Source: Thermocatellispora tengchongensis
Lineage (GTDB): Bacteria; Actinomycetota; Actinomycetes; Streptosporangiales; Streptosporangiaceae
Reading direction: 5' to 3'
Assembly: GCF_014202315.1 (NCBI RefSeq)
Contig: NZ_JACHGN010000011.1
Span: forward strand, 62,001 to 126,000
Length of the DNA stretch: 64,000 bases
In this document: piece by piece, positions 43,041-52,067 of the stretch
Layout of the letters: every line of letters begins with the position of its first letter
Numbering within the stretch: position 1 is the first letter of the stretch
Notes under the pieces: generated by a model
Database searches by the model: none
What the model was told of the DNA's origin: nothing
Seen by the model: the letters and a program-made list of their open reading frames with translations, nothing else
Translations under genes and position numbers: made by a program

Positions 43041-43130
43041 GGGGCCTGGCCGTGTTCCGGGGCCTGGCCGTGTTCCGGGGCCTGGCCGTGTTCCGGGGGC
43101 CTGGCCGTGTTCCGGGGCCTGGCCGTGGCG
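43041..43130. repeat. 18-bp tandem repeat, about five copies
   Basis: Three exact copies of GGGGCCTGGCCGTGTTCC (43041-43094), a fourth with one extra G, and a partial fifth end 11 bp from the MFS stop codon. The unit contains GGCC palindromes and could form secondary structure at the 3' end of the MFS mRNA. The array is continuous, without spacers, so it is not a CRISPR. Confidence 0.9.
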
Positions 43131-43140
43131 GAGACGCGGG

Positions 43141-44595
43141 TTACGACGAGGCCGGCGAGGGCGTCATACGTGCGGTGCGCTGCGTGCGTACCAGAATGAC
43201 GGCCAGCACCACGGCGATCACGCACGCCGCGGTCCCGATCCCGATGTAGCCGTACACGCCCGTGGCCGAGTTCACCGTTTCCCCGCCGACGACCCGGTTG
43301 GTGGACTTGAGCACGGCCGCGCCCACGAAGTTGAAGGTCACCGAACCGATCGCGATCACGACCATGACCAGGCTGGACACGACGCCATGCCGTTCGGCGG
43401 GCGCGAGGGTCACCGCCATGTTGAAGCCGGACGTCGTCAGTGTTCCCGCCGTGAGACCCAGCAGGAAGCCGCAGGCGGCGGCGAGGGGGAGCTGGGAGGC
43501 CCCCACGAACAGCCCGGCGATCCCCACGGCTCCGAGCACCGCCCCAACGGCCAGTGTCGCGGCCGGTCCTATGCGCGTGTTGAGCGCTCCGGCCAGGGTG
43601 CCGCCGAGCACGGCCCCGACCGACACGCCGCTGAACAGCAGGCCCGCCGGGACGCCGATCCCGTACCCGAGCCGCTGATCCGGCGAGACCTCGGCGATGA
43701 GGCCGAAGAGCTGGAGCATGCTCAGGTACGCGCCGTTTCCGAGGACGACCACGAGGAGGGTGAGCACCAGTGGCCTGCCGAGGTTCCTGATGTCGATCAC
43801 GGGCTGGGGAACGCGGCTCGACACCAGAACCCACCGGGCCAGTGCCGCGGCGCCGCCGATGAGGAGAGCGAGCGGGCCTGCGGCCAGCCAGCCGAACTCC
43901 GACCCGAGGCTGACATAGCTGAGCACCGCCGCCAGTCCTCCGCCGAGGAGAAGGGCCCCGGCGATGTCGATCCTGCCCGGTGTCTTGATCGAGGATTCGG
44001 CGACGAAGACGCGCACGAGGACCGCCGCGACGGCCGCGAACACCACCGACGCGATGAACACGATCCGGAAGCCGAACTCCTCGGCCAGCACCTCGAACAG
44101 GATGGGGAAGACGATGCTGAGGATCGCGTTCCCGGAGGTCACGATGCCCGTGATGACCATTCCGATGCGGGGCGCGCACATGTCGTGGATCAGGGCGACC
44201 GTGAGGAAGACGGCTCCCATGGCCGCTCCCTGCACCATGCGCCCGAGGACGAACACCCAGATGTTGGGGGCGAGGAGGCACAGGAGTCCGCCGGCGCAGG
44301 TGATGAGCAGCGTGATCACGAGCATCTTGCGCTTGCCGTAGATGTCGGCGCTCTTTCCGAGCAGCGGCGCCCACATCGCCCCCGCCAGCATCGCACTGGC
44401 GTTGAGCCATGCCGCCTGGTCGGTGTCGAAGTGGTCGAGCATCTGCTCCAGGACGAGGAGCGGCGACGAGATGACCGTGTCGACCATGGCGTTCACCAAG
44501 ATCAGGACGGCCACCTGCCCGGCGAGCGCCACGCTCCATCGGGTGTGCACTTCAAGCCGTCCGGTGCTGGTACTGCTGATGCTGCTGTCGTGCAT
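43141..44595 (-). CDS. MFS transporter (DHA2-like, 14 TM)
   Basis: 484 residues with about 14 hydrophobic helices. It has TVISSPLLVLEQMLDHFDTD near helix 1, LLGKSADIYGKRKMLV (motif A) and MGAVFLTVALIHDM. It is a proton-driven exporter or importer. It is the third gene of a minus-strand operon with an FAD monooxygenase and an amidohydrolase, so it may carry the compound they degrade. The ATG at 44595 has AAAGGGG upstream. Confidence 0.85.
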   Translation of the reverse strand: MHDSSISSTSTGRLEVHTRWSVALAGQVAVLILVNAMVDTVISSPLLVLEQMLDHFDTDQAAWLNASAMLAGAMWAPLLGKSADIYGKRKMLVITLLITCAGGLLCLLAPNIWVFVLGRMVQGAAMGAVFLTVALIHDMCAPRIGMVITGIVTSGNAILSIVFPILFEVLAEEFGFRIVFIASVVFAAVAAVLVRVFVAESSIKTPGRIDIAGALLLGGGLAAVLSYVSLGSEFGWLAAGPLALLIGGAAALARWVLVSSRVPQPVIDIRNLGRPLVLTLLVVVLGNGAYLSMLQLFGLIAEVSPDQRLGYGIGVPAGLLFSGVSVGAVLGGTLAGALNTRIGPAATLAVGAVLGAVGIAGLFVGASQLPLAAACGFLLGLTAGTLTTSGFNMAVTLAPAERHGVVSSLVMVVIAIGSVTFNFVGAAVLKSTNRVVGGETVNSATGVYGYIGIGTAACVIAVVLAVILVRTQRTARMTPSPASS

Positions 44596-44645
44596 GAGGC
44601 CCCTTTTGTCCTTTCCGGACCGCCGAGCTGCCGTGGGCGGCGGTC

Positions 44646-46223
44646 CTAGTAGGGCCTGACCTGGTTGCCGTGCGACCGGAACGGGGCCAGGTGGTCGATG
44701 AGGTCCGCCTCCTGGCCGGCCGGGAGCCGGGCGATGATGTGCCCGTCGGGCCTGATGAGGATGAGCTCGCCGGGATAAGGCGCGTAGATGCGCCGGAACT
44801 CGCCCTTGGCGTCCACGATGGCGCTGTCCGGGGCCGATCCGATCCGGCACACGTACATGTGGGTCGGCTTGGCGTTGTCGAAGATGACCGGATCGGTGTG
44901 CTCGTAGGCGAGCAGCGTCCACTTCGGTCCCCGCGTGAGGTCGAAGAGGTCGCCGCTGAACCCCGGGCCCTCCAGGCCGCCGGCGTTCGGAGCCCGGTCC
45001 CCGGGCATCGGGCCGGACTCGGGCTCGTTGCCGCTGCGGTAGACCATGGGACTGGTGCGATAGCGAATCCCCAGCCCGGTGGTCATCGACTCGTCCACCA
45101 TGCCGGCGAGCGCCGAGCCCAGTCCGTCCTCGCTGCCGCGGCCCACCTGCTCCAAGGTCCTGGTCATCTTGTCCGAGCTCATTTCCAGGACGGTGCGGGC
45201 GACCGGGATGCGTTCGGCGCCGTAGGTGTCCAGCAGGCCGATCCGGGCGCCGTCCACGACGCTGGTGAGTTTCCAGCCGAGGTTGTAGGCGTCCTGGATG
45301 CCGGTGTTCATGCCCTGGCCGCCGGCGGGCGGGTGCACGTGGGCGGCGTCGCCGGCGAGCAGGACCCGGCCCTTGCGGTAGTCCTCCACCATGCGGACGT
45401 TCACCTGGTACACCGACAGCCAGGACGCGCTGGCCAGCACCACGGCGCCCTTGCCTGCGCGCTCGTCGAACAACCGCTGGTAGAACTCCAGCGACGGGGT
45501 CCCCGGCTCCTCGCCGGGCAGGATCGGGCTCTGGAACTGCCACAGGTCGCTGCCGGGGAGCGGAGTGAGGCCGAGCATGCCGCGTTCGGAGGGCCAGATG
45601 TGCATGTGGCCGCGGTCGAGATCCGGCACGGTGACGTCGCCGAGGTACCAGCGCTGCTCGTCGTAGGTCTCGCCGACCAGGGGGAGCCCGATCAGCTTCC
45701 GGGTGGTGCTCTTACCGCCGTCCGCTCCCACGACGAGGCGGGCGCGGACGGCCCGCTCCCCGTCCGGCGTCCGCAGGGTGACGGTGACGCCGTCGTCGTC
45801 CTGTTCGAGACCGATCGCCTCGGCGCCGAACTCCACGCGTCCGCCGAGTTCTCCGAGCCGTTGCCGCAGCGCGTACTCGACGTCGAACTGCCCGATCCAC
45901 AGCGCCTGCGGGTACGGCGTGTGGAACGAGTCCTTCGCCCGGGCCCCGATCGACGGCTTGTCCACGATCGCGCCGTTCGGCTCGTGGAACCTCATGGGCA
46001 GCTCGGCGACACCGCGCCGCAGGATGTGGTCGATGGCGCCGAGGTCGTCGAGCACTTCGAGGGAGCGGGCCTGGAGCCTCTTTCCCTTGGAGGCGCGGTT
46101 CGGCACCGGGTCCCGTTCGACGATGCGGTGGGTGACACCGCGGCGGGCGAGGTCGCACGCCAGGGTCAGGCCGGTCGGCCCGGCTCCGATGATGAGGACG
46201 TCGGTGTCGAATACGTCGGTCAT
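44646..46223 (-). CDS. FAD-dependent aromatic monooxygenase (PheA/TfdB/MhpA-like, class A)
   Basis: 525 residues. It has VLIIGAGPTGLTLACDLARRG (FAD binding), ARLVVGADGGKSTTRKLIGL (the DG motif) and GRVLLAGDAAHVHPPAGGQGMNTGIQDAYNLGWKL (the second FAD motif), followed by a thioredoxin-like C-terminal domain starting around GDRAPNA. These enzymes hydroxylate phenolic rings using NAD(P)H and O2. The neighbours suggest catabolism of an aromatic amide or a similar compound. The ATG at 46223 follows GAAGGAA. Confidence 0.9.
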   Translation of the reverse strand: MTDVFDTDVLIIGAGPTGLTLACDLARRGVTHRIVERDPVPNRASKGKRLQARSLEVLDDLGAIDHILRRGVAELPMRFHEPNGAIVDKPSIGARAKDSFHTPYPQALWIGQFDVEYALRQRLGELGGRVEFGAEAIGLEQDDDGVTVTLRTPDGERAVRARLVVGADGGKSTTRKLIGLPLVGETYDEQRWYLGDVTVPDLDRGHMHIWPSERGMLGLTPLPGSDLWQFQSPILPGEEPGTPSLEFYQRLFDERAGKGAVVLASASWLSVYQVNVRMVEDYRKGRVLLAGDAAHVHPPAGGQGMNTGIQDAYNLGWKLTSVVDGARIGLLDTYGAERIPVARTVLEMSSDKMTRTLEQVGRGSEDGLGSALAGMVDESMTTGLGIRYRTSPMVYRSGNEPESGPMPGDRAPNAGGLEGPGFSGDLFDLTRGPKWTLLAYEHTDPVIFDNAKPTHMYVCRIGSAPDSAIVDAKGEFRRIYAPYPGELILIRPDGHIIARLPAGQEADLIDHLAPFRSHGNQVRPY

Positions 46224-46324
46224 GAATTCCTTCCAGGGGTGGGACGAGAATGGTGCGGTGCCGGGGCGAGGATCCCGCTCCGGTGGCGTGGCACCGCCGG
46301 GGCGATCGGCCGGCGAGGCGGGCG

Positions 46325-47599
46325 CTATCGAAGCCGTCCCGCGCCGGCGAGGCCGGAGGCCGGGAGCAGGTTCTTGCGGACGACCCCCTGCTGCGCGACC
46401 ACGACGATGTTCTCCGGCGCCGACAGGACGCCGATGTCCCGCAGCGGGTCGCCGGCGCAGATGACGAGGTCGGCGAGCATGCCCGGACGCAGCGTGCCCA
46501 GCCGGTCCTCGACCCCCAGCAGGCGGGCGCTGTGGGACGTCGCGGCGCGGATCGCGTCCATCGGGCTCATGCCCAGCTCCACGAGGTGGGACAGCTCGGC
46601 GAGATTGCGTCCGTGCGGGGTGCTCCCCGCGTCGGTCCCCACCGCGATGTTCACCTTCCGCTCGATGGCGGCGGCGATGCTCTCCTTGGTGCGCTCGTTC
46701 CAGCGCAGCTTCTTCTGATAGCGCCATGGCGGGTTCCTGGCCGGGTCGAGCGGCTGGAAGACGGTCGCCAGGGTCGGCACGAGGAAGCCGCCGCGCTCGC
46801 CGAGCAGATCGCACCCTTCGTCGTCGATGGCGTTGCCGTGCTCGACGGAGCGGACGCCGCCGCGGATCGCGGCGAGGATGCCGGCCCGGCCCTGGGCGTG
46901 TGCGGCGACCGGGAGTCCGCGGTGCCGCAGCGCCTCGTCCACGACCGCGGCGACCTCGTCCTCGCGCAGGCCCTCGTCGTCGGGATCGTCGCCCGCGCTG
47001 CTCATCCCGCCGCTCGTGCAGATCTTGATGATGTCGGCGCCGGCGCGCAGCATCCGGCGCGCCGCCTTCCGCGCCTCCCGCGCGTCGTCGGCGAGCTCGC
47101 AGAAGTCGAGGCCGATGTCGATCCCGCCGGGCATCGTGGCGTCGGCGTGCCCGCCGGTGTGGCTGATGACGCCCACGGCGACCTGGAGACGCGGGCCTTC
47201 GACGAGCCCGGTCCGTACGGCGTCGCGGAACGCCGCCGGCAGCGCCCCCAGGTCGCGCGCGGAGGTGATGCCGGCCTCCAGGGTGTGCCGCAGCCGCTCG
47301 GCCGTGCGCAGCGTACGGGTGACGGGGGGGTTCATGAGCACGTCGTTCACCACGAACTGGTCCGACGGGGTGCCGAGATGGATGTGGCAGTCGAAGAATC
47401 CGGGCAGGAGGGTCCCGCCCCGGCCGTCGATCGCGTGGACGTCGTCGCGTGGCGGAGGCGCCTGGCCGGCCGGGCCGGCGTAGGTGATCCGGCCGTCGGC
47501 GTCCGCCTCCAGCACGGCATCGGCCACCGCCGTCGGGCCGGCACCGTCGATGAGCCGGACGTTGTGCACCCGCAAAGCCGCCTTGTGCTCGATCTGCAA
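46325..47599 (-). CDS. Metal-dependent amidohydrolase (imidazolonepropionase-like)
   Basis: 424 residues. It has LLPGFFDCHIHLGT (metal HxH), AGADIIKICTSGGM (candidate bridging Lys), LPVAAHAQG, SVEHGNAIDD, and VGTDAGSTPHG (late Asp), then LRPGMLADLVICAGDP. It is related to the 1061-2446 enzyme but not a close copy. The start is TTG at 47599, with AGGGAGAAG at the right distance; no ATG or GTG fits the family start. It heads the operon with the monooxygenase and MFS genes. Confidence 0.82.
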   Translation of the reverse strand: MQIEHKAALRVHNVRLIDGAGPTAVADAVLEADADGRITYAGPAGQAPPPRDDVHAIDGRGGTLLPGFFDCHIHLGTPSDQFVVNDVLMNPPVTRTLRTAERLRHTLEAGITSARDLGALPAAFRDAVRTGLVEGPRLQVAVGVISHTGGHADATMPGGIDIGLDFCELADDAREARKAARRMLRAGADIIKICTSGGMSSAGDDPDDEGLREDEVAAVVDEALRHRGLPVAAHAQGRAGILAAIRGGVRSVEHGNAIDDEGCDLLGERGGFLVPTLATVFQPLDPARNPPWRYQKKLRWNERTKESIAAAIERKVNIAVGTDAGSTPHGRNLAELSHLVELGMSPMDAIRAATSHSARLLGVEDRLGTLRPGMLADLVICAGDPLRDIGVLSAPENIVVVAQQGVVRKNLLPASGLAGAGRLR

Positions 47600-47734
47600 G
47601 CGACTTCTCCCTGTTTCATGGTGTGGTTTCGCCTTGACCGGCACCAAGCTACGGTTACCTTGCGGACGGCCCGGGAAATTGCCGCTTTTCTTCCATAGGG
47701 GCGGCCTCACTTCACGGAAAGGGGCCATCGGCAC

Positions 47735-48754
47735 GTGGTGACCTCGGCCTTCGACGAACTCGACATCGCCATCGCCGACGCTGTGCGATCGGCGCCGCGC
47801 GCGAGCCGGCGGGAGCTGGCGCTCGTCCTGGGAGTGGACCCGGCGACCGTCAGGCGACGATGGGCGCGCATGCAGTCCGAAGGAGTCGCCTGGGTCACCG
47901 CCCACCTGTCGGGCGGCGCGACGCCCACGGGCGCACTGGTGGAGATCGACTGCACGCCGGGGCGATCGGCCGAGGTGGCGGAGATCCTCGCCGCCGACAT
48001 GCAGGCGGCCAACGTCAAGCTGACCTCCGGCGCGCGGGACGTACTGGTGCTGGCCCAGGCCCCGGACCTCGACGCGCTCTCCCGGTACCTTCTCGACCGT
48101 GTGGGACGCGTCCAGGGGGTCACGCACGTGCGCAGCAACCTCGTGACGCGCTCGGCCCTGGACGCCAGCCGGTGGCATGAGGGCGCGCTGAACCCGGAGC
48201 AGCGCCGCCGCCTGCACGCCGACGCCGGAACCCGCCCCGGCCACGACGCCGTCCTCCAGCCCGCCGACCTCCGCATCGTCCGCGCGCTGGGCATCGACGG
48301 GCGGATGTCGTTCGAGCGGCTCGCCGAACACGTCGGCCTCGGCCCCGTCGCCGTGCGGCGCCGGCTGGCCCGCCTGGAGGACGCGAGGCTGATCACCTTC
48401 CGCTGCGACACCTCACGCCACCTTTCGGGGCGTCCCGTCGCCGCCGTCTTCTTCGGCTCACTCGACGTCCACGATCTGGACAGCGCCGAAGGGCTGATCC
48501 GTACGCTGCCGGGAGTCCGGGCCATCAACCTCGTGGCAGGGCCCCACAACGTCATCATCGACGCCCGGCTGCGGACGGCAGCCGAAGCGCACGACCTGGA
48601 ACGGAAGATGAGCCAGGCACTGCCCGCGCTGCGGATCCAGGACCGGTCGGTGGTCCTGCGCACGATCAAGGTGCTCGGCCGCATTCTCGACGCGGAGGGC
48701 AGATCGGTACGGTCCGTGCCACTCATCGCCGATGACACCGACTCGGGAACGTGA
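47735..48754 (+). CDS. Lrp/AsnC-family regulator with two winged-helix and two ligand domains
   Basis: 339 residues, about twice the usual family length. The first half has FDELDIAIADAVRSAPRASRRELALVLGVDPATVRRRW followed by an effector-domain-like part. The second half repeats the plan: LQPADLRIVRALGIDGRMSFERLAEHVGLGPVAVRRRLARLEDARLI, then VAAVFFGSLDVHDL. Such double forms are common in actinomycetes. It is transcribed away from the amidohydrolase-monooxygenase-MFS operon and is the obvious candidate regulator for it. The GTG start at 47735 follows GGAAAGGGG; a second GTG is the next codon but one. Confidence 0.85.
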   Translation: MVTSAFDELDIAIADAVRSAPRASRRELALVLGVDPATVRRRWARMQSEGVAWVTAHLSGGATPTGALVEIDCTPGRSAEVAEILAADMQAANVKLTSGARDVLVLAQAPDLDALSRYLLDRVGRVQGVTHVRSNLVTRSALDASRWHEGALNPEQRRRLHADAGTRPGHDAVLQPADLRIVRALGIDGRMSFERLAEHVGLGPVAVRRRLARLEDARLITFRCDTSRHLSGRPVAAVFFGSLDVHDLDSAEGLIRTLPGVRAINLVAGPHNVIIDARLRTAAEAHDLERKMSQALPALRIQDRSVVLRTIKVLGRILDAEGRSVRSVPLIADDTDSGT

Positions 48755-48812
48755 TCTCAGGTCTCGGCCTGTACGCGGCCGGTGGCAGGGGCGAGGCCGG
48801 ACTACGGCGTCG

Positions 48813-49415
48813 CTACTGCCGGCGGGCGCCACGCATGAACTGCTCGACCGCGGTCTCCACGAGTGCTTCGAGCAGTTCGGGCTTGACGATGTTGCCGTTG
48901 ATGATCGTGGCGATTCCGTGCATGGTGGCGAACAGAACCATCCCGACCCGCTCGGGATCGCCCTCCTGAAGCGCACCCCGCTCCTGCCCCTGCCTCATCA
49001 GGTCGGCCATGAGCCTGAACGGCGCTTCGGCCGCCTGGACGATGTGCGTCGCGCCCGGCCGGTGCTTGCTTGAGTACATCAGCTCAAGCAGCGCGGCGTT
49101 CTCGGTGGCGAAGCGGGTGTAGGCCGTCATGGTGGCCCGCATGCGCGACCAGAAGTTCTCCTCCGCGCCCGCGAGCGCCGCGCGCAGCGCGGCGTCCAGC
49201 CGGACGAATCCGGCTTCGGCGAGCGCGTCCAGCAGCGCTTGGCGGTCGGGGAAATGCCGGCGCGGCGCGGCATGGCTGACACCGACCTCCCTGGCCAGCT
49301 CGCGCAGCGAGAGCTGGTCGGAGCCGTGCTCGCGCAGGCCGCGTTCGGCCGCGTCGAGCAGTGCGGCGCGAAGCCGTCCGTGATGGTAGGGCCGGCGGTC
49401 GGTCACATCTGGCAC
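48813..49415 (-). CDS. TetR-family regulator
   Basis: 200 residues. The DNA-binding part reads YHHGRLRAALLDAAERGLREHGSDQLSLRELAREVGVSHAAPRRHFPDRQALL, with the HTH around residues 35-55. The rest is a helical ligand domain ending in VETAVEQFMRGARRQ. The start is one of several closely spaced GTGs (49415 or 49421). A palindrome at 49431-49449 lies just upstream, as expected for autoregulation. The divergent neighbour is a truncated SDR gene, the likely former target. Confidence 0.85.
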   Translation of the reverse strand: MPDVTDRRPYHHGRLRAALLDAAERGLREHGSDQLSLRELAREVGVSHAAPRRHFPDRQALLDALAEAGFVRLDAALRAALAGAEENFWSRMRATMTAYTRFATENAALLELMYSSKHRPGATHIVQAAEAPFRLMADLMRQGQERGALQEGDPERVGMVLFATMHGIATIINGNIVKPELLEALVETAVEQFMRGARRQ

Positions 49416-49430
49416 GATCACACGATATCG

Positions 49431-49449
49431 ATGTTTACATTGACAACAT
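49431..49449. promoter_or_regulatory. Candidate TetR operator
   Basis: ATGTTTACATTGACAACAT has perfect five-base arms (ATGTT/AACAT) around a nine-base centre. It is AT-rich in a very GC-rich setting, lies 16 bp upstream of the TetR start codon, and faces the truncated SDR on the other side. Confidence 0.5.
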
Positions 49450-49461
49450 TGTTCCCCGCCC

Positions 49462-50058
49462 CTGTCCCGCACGGCCGACGGCTTCGAGTCGCAGTTCGGA
49501 ACCAACCATCTGGGGCACTTCGCACTCACGAACCTGCTCCTGCCGCGAATCCGGAGCCGGATCGTCACCGTCTCGTCCAGCGGTCACAGGGTGGGCTCGA
49601 TCGACTTCGACGACCTCAACTGGGAGCGCAAGCCGTACCGGGCGATGGCCGCCTACGCGCAGTCCAAACTCGCCAACCTGCTGTTCACCTGCGAGCTTCA
49701 GCGACGGCTCACCGAGGCCGGCTCGCCGGTGATCGCGACCGCCGCGCATCCCGGCATGGCGGCGACGAACCTGCTGCGGTCCGACGGCCGGCGGGGCGCG
49801 CTTCACCTCGTGCTGGGGGCGGCCGCCGGCCTGCTCGCGAAGAGCGACGAGGACGGCGCGCTGCCCACCCTGTACGCGGCCGTGGCGGACGTCCCGGGCA
49901 ACGGCTACGTCGGCCCGGGCGGATTCACGGAAGGCCGTGGCGCGCCGAAACCGGTGGGCCGCTCGGCGAAGGCTCAGGACACGGAGGCGGCACGCCGCCT
50001 GTGGCGGGTGTCCGAAGAACTGACGGGGGTCGCCTTTCCCGCGGCCCTGCCCCTCTGA
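49462..50058 (+). pseudogene. 5'-truncated SDR oxidoreductase
   Basis: The open frame matches the C-terminal two thirds of a protochlorophyllide-reductase-like [32 protein letters not shown], and [19 protein letters not shown] with the catalytic Tyr and Lys. It continues to a normal end near AFPAALPL. The first about 90 residues, with the TGxxxGIG cofactor site, are missing and there is a stop at 49441. No good start exists before the internal ATG at 49591. I infer a deletion that joined the gene body to the TetR promoter region. Confidence 0.7.
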
Positions 50059-50097
50059 ACCGCCCCCTCGCCGCGGCAAGCCCGAAACGCGGCCGAT

Positions 50098-50853
50098 TCA
50101 GTCATGTCTGACCGTGGCCCATCGCTCCAGGTCCAGCCCGGCGGCCAGCGAGCTCCGCACGGCGCCGAGCGTCGCGAACTCCTCGGCCATCCCGGCGTCC
50201 CGGGCGCGGCGCAGCGCCGCCTTGGCGCGGGCGAGGGCCGGCCGTGGCCGCCCGGCCAGCGCGGCGACCATGCCGGAGACGTGCCCGATGAGATCGTCCG
50301 CCGGGACGACGGCGTGGACGAGCCCCCATTCCAGCGCCTCCCGCGCGCCGATCGGCCGGCCGAGCAGGACGAGCTCGGCGGCGCGGGTCGCGCCGGCCGT
50401 ACGGGTGAGCATGTGCGCGCCGCCCATCCCGGGCACGAGCCCCACCTTGACGACCCACGAGCAGTCGAAGGTCGCCTCCGCGGCGGCGACGCGCAGGTCA
50501 CAGGCCAGGGACAGGTCGAATCCGGCGCCGAGGGCCGGGCCGTTAACGGCCGCGATCACGGGCACCTCCGCGGCCGCGATCACCCTGACGAGCCCCTGGA
50601 AGCGGGCGTACACGACGTCCGTGACCGCGATCGGCCCCTGGGCGGCGACCGCGACGAGGTCGGCGCGGTCGCCGCCGGAGCAGAACGCCGGCCCCGTCCC
50701 GGTGAGCACCACCGCCCTGACGTCGTCCGGCGGGCCGGAGAGGGCGTCGATCAACGCGCCGGCGAGATCGAGCGTCAGCGCGTTGCGGCGATGCGGGCGG
50801 TCGAGGACCACCCACATCCCGGCGTCGCGGCGCTCGACCCGCAGGCCGTCCAC
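50098..50853 (-). CDS. Enoyl-CoA hydratase/isomerase family protein
   Basis: 251 residues of the crotonase fold. It has VVLDRPHRRNALTLDLAGAL, the oxyanion-hole stretch AFCSGGDRADL and PVIAAVNGPALGAGFDLSLACDLRVA. In the second active-site region (KVGLVPGMGGAHMLTR) the glutamate positions of classical hydratases are not clear, so an isomerase or hydrolase role is possible. The start is GTG at 50853. The TetR-type operator at 50888-50905 lies 35-52 bp upstream, and it follows the TetR gene on the same strand. Confidence 0.85.
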   Translation of the reverse strand: MDGLRVERRDAGMWVVLDRPHRRNALTLDLAGALIDALSGPPDDVRAVVLTGTGPAFCSGGDRADLVAVAAQGPIAVTDVVYARFQGLVRVIAAAEVPVIAAVNGPALGAGFDLSLACDLRVAAAEATFDCSWVVKVGLVPGMGGAHMLTRTAGATRAAELVLLGRPIGAREALEWGLVHAVVPADDLIGHVSGMVAALAGRPRPALARAKAALRRARDAGMAEEFATLGAVRSSLAAGLDLERWATVRHD

Positions 50854-50887
50854 GCTCGATCGGCTCGTGGCTCGAGCGTAGCAGGTT

Positions 50888-50905
50888 TCAGTCAGAGTTG
50901 ACTGT
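50888..50905. promoter_or_regulatory. ACAGTC/GACTGT-type operator upstream of the enoyl-CoA hydratase gene
   Basis: TCAGTCAGAGTTGACTGT is an inverted repeat with six-base spacer, one mismatch from the perfect ACAGTC-N6-GACTGT at 51542-51559. It sits between the TetR stop and the hydratase start, where a promoter is expected. Confidence 0.65.
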
Positions 50906-51516
50906 CACTGGCCGACCCGATCGGCGATGAGGCGGGCCCACAGCCCCAGCAGCCGCTCGTCCGAGCCGGGCGTCCGCAGGACCCCGCGGGCCGCGGCGCC
51001 GCGCATCGCGTCCAGCACGATGTCCAGCGCGTCGGCGAAGCCCTCGGCCCCGCTCACCTCCGGGCCGAACAGCTCCGCCGCGACGCCCCGGATCGAGTGA
51101 CCGATGACGCGTTCCTGCGGCAGCAGCGCGTCGAGCAGCTCCTTGTCGGCGCGCGCCGCCAGCCACATGGCGACGGAGGCCCCGAACAGCGGCCCCTCGT
51201 GCTGCGCCCACAGCACGCGCACGGCCCACTCGATCCGGCCGGTGGCCGGAGCCTGGGTCCGCACCAGCCGCAGGATCTCGTCCAGGCGGAGTTGCGCCAG
51301 GTGATCGACGGCGGCGAGCATGAGCTCGGTGCGGGACGCGAAGTGGTGCAGGAGCGCGCCGCGCGAGACGCCCGCGCGGCGCTGCACCTCCAGCGTGGTC
51401 GTCCCGCTGTAGCCCTTCTCGTCCAGCACCGCGACCGTCGCGTCGAGCAGGCGCCGTCGCATGGTCGCCGCTCGATCGCCGGACGGGCGGCCACTCCGCG
51501 CGGGTTGCGCGACCAC
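50905..51516 (-). CDS. TetR-family regulator, probable local repressor of the acyl-CoA gene set
   Basis: 203 residues. The DNA-binding part reads RRRLLDATVAVLDEKGYSGTTTLEVQRRAGVSRGALLHHFASRTELM, followed by a helical ligand domain. The GTG at 51516 has GAGGAGG at ideal spacing and was preferred over longer frames. A perfect operator lies 26-43 bp upstream, and related sites precede the hydratase, MaoC and thiolase genes, so it likely controls the whole set in response to an acyl-CoA-like ligand. Confidence 0.87.
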   Translation of the reverse strand: MVAQPARSGRPSGDRAATMRRRLLDATVAVLDEKGYSGTTTLEVQRRAGVSRGALLHHFASRTELMLAAVDHLAQLRLDEILRLVRTQAPATGRIEWAVRVLWAQHEGPLFGASVAMWLAARADKELLDALLPQERVIGHSIRGVAAELFGPEVSGAEGFADALDIVLDAMRGAAARGVLRTPGSDERLLGLWARLIADRVGQ

Positions 51517-51539
51517 CGACTGCCTCCTCGCGCCGATTG

Positions 51540-52067
51540 CTACAGTCCTCCTTGACTGTTCAATCGTACGGGACCGGCCTGGGCGGTCGATCCGCCCGGC
51601 GACGCCGGCGGCAGCCCGAGCTTGCGGTGGTCCCAGGATCTGATCCGCTGGACGTCGAAGCGCACCGCGACCCGGTTGCCGATCATCGCCTCGACCTCGG
51701 GGCGCGCCTCCTCGGTGTACGGGCCGAAGTAGCGCTCCCACATGCTGACCCCGACCGCCCACAGCGCGGTGCGGTCCTCGACGAGGACGGCGCGGCCTTC
51801 CAGGGACACGCCGCGCAGCGTGTCGTAGGTGAGCCCGTCCTCGATCAGGACGCTCGCCCGGGGCTCGCGGCGGAGGTTGACGGCCTTCTGCGACTTGGCC
51901 TTGGTCTCGAACCACACCCGCCCGCCGACGATCGCGTACCACATGGCGACGAGGTGCGGGTGACCGGCCGGGCCCAGCGTGGCCAGGCTCGCGGTCCTGG
52001 ACGCGGCGACGAACTGCCTGACCTCGTCCGCGCTCATCTCGACCTGCGCGCGCCGGTTGGTCCCCAT
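51540..52067 (-). CDS. PPOX-class (pyridoxamine-phosphate-oxidase-like) flavin/F420-dependent protein
   Basis: 175 residues with a split beta-barrel pattern: ASLATLGPAGHPHLVAMWYAIVGGRVWFETKAKSQKAVNLRREPRASVLIEDG. This is typical of Rv1155-like proteins that use F420 or FMN. The ATG at 52067 shares a base with the SDR stop (TGATG). Its last codons contain the operator of the downstream TetR gene. The role is unknown, possibly a reductase step in the same pathway as the SDR and dehydratases. Confidence 0.82.
   Translation of the reverse strand: MGTNRRAQVEMSADEVRQFVAASRTASLATLGPAGHPHLVAMWYAIVGGRVWFETKAKSQKAVNLRREPRASVLIEDGLTYDTLRGVSLEGRAVLVEDRTALWAVGVSMWERYFGPYTEEARPEVEAMIGNRVAVRFDVQRIRSWDHRKLGLPPASPGGSTAQAGPVRLNSQGGL
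51542..51559. promoter_or_regulatory. Perfect TetR operator ACAGTC-N6-GACTGT
   Basis: ACAGTCCTCCTTGACTGT has perfect six-base arms. It lies 26-43 bp upstream of the TetR GTG start (51516) and overlaps the end of the PPOX gene. This is the best copy of a motif seen at four places within 3 kb. Confidence 0.72.

Larger units (their letters stand above)
42753..43140. other. Upstream region of the sigma operon and spacer to the MFS gene
   Basis: 388 bp without a convincing gene, unless the sigma factor starts at 42866. It holds a perfect 7-1-7 palindrome at 42896-42910, a CACATGTG palindrome at 42855-42862, and an 18-bp tandem repeat at 43041-43130. The sigma promoter should lie in the left half. 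Confidence 0.5.

Noticed and set aside
43041-43130. Repeats considered as a CRISPR array
   Set aside because: Units are contiguous with no spacers, only five copies, and no cas genes are present.
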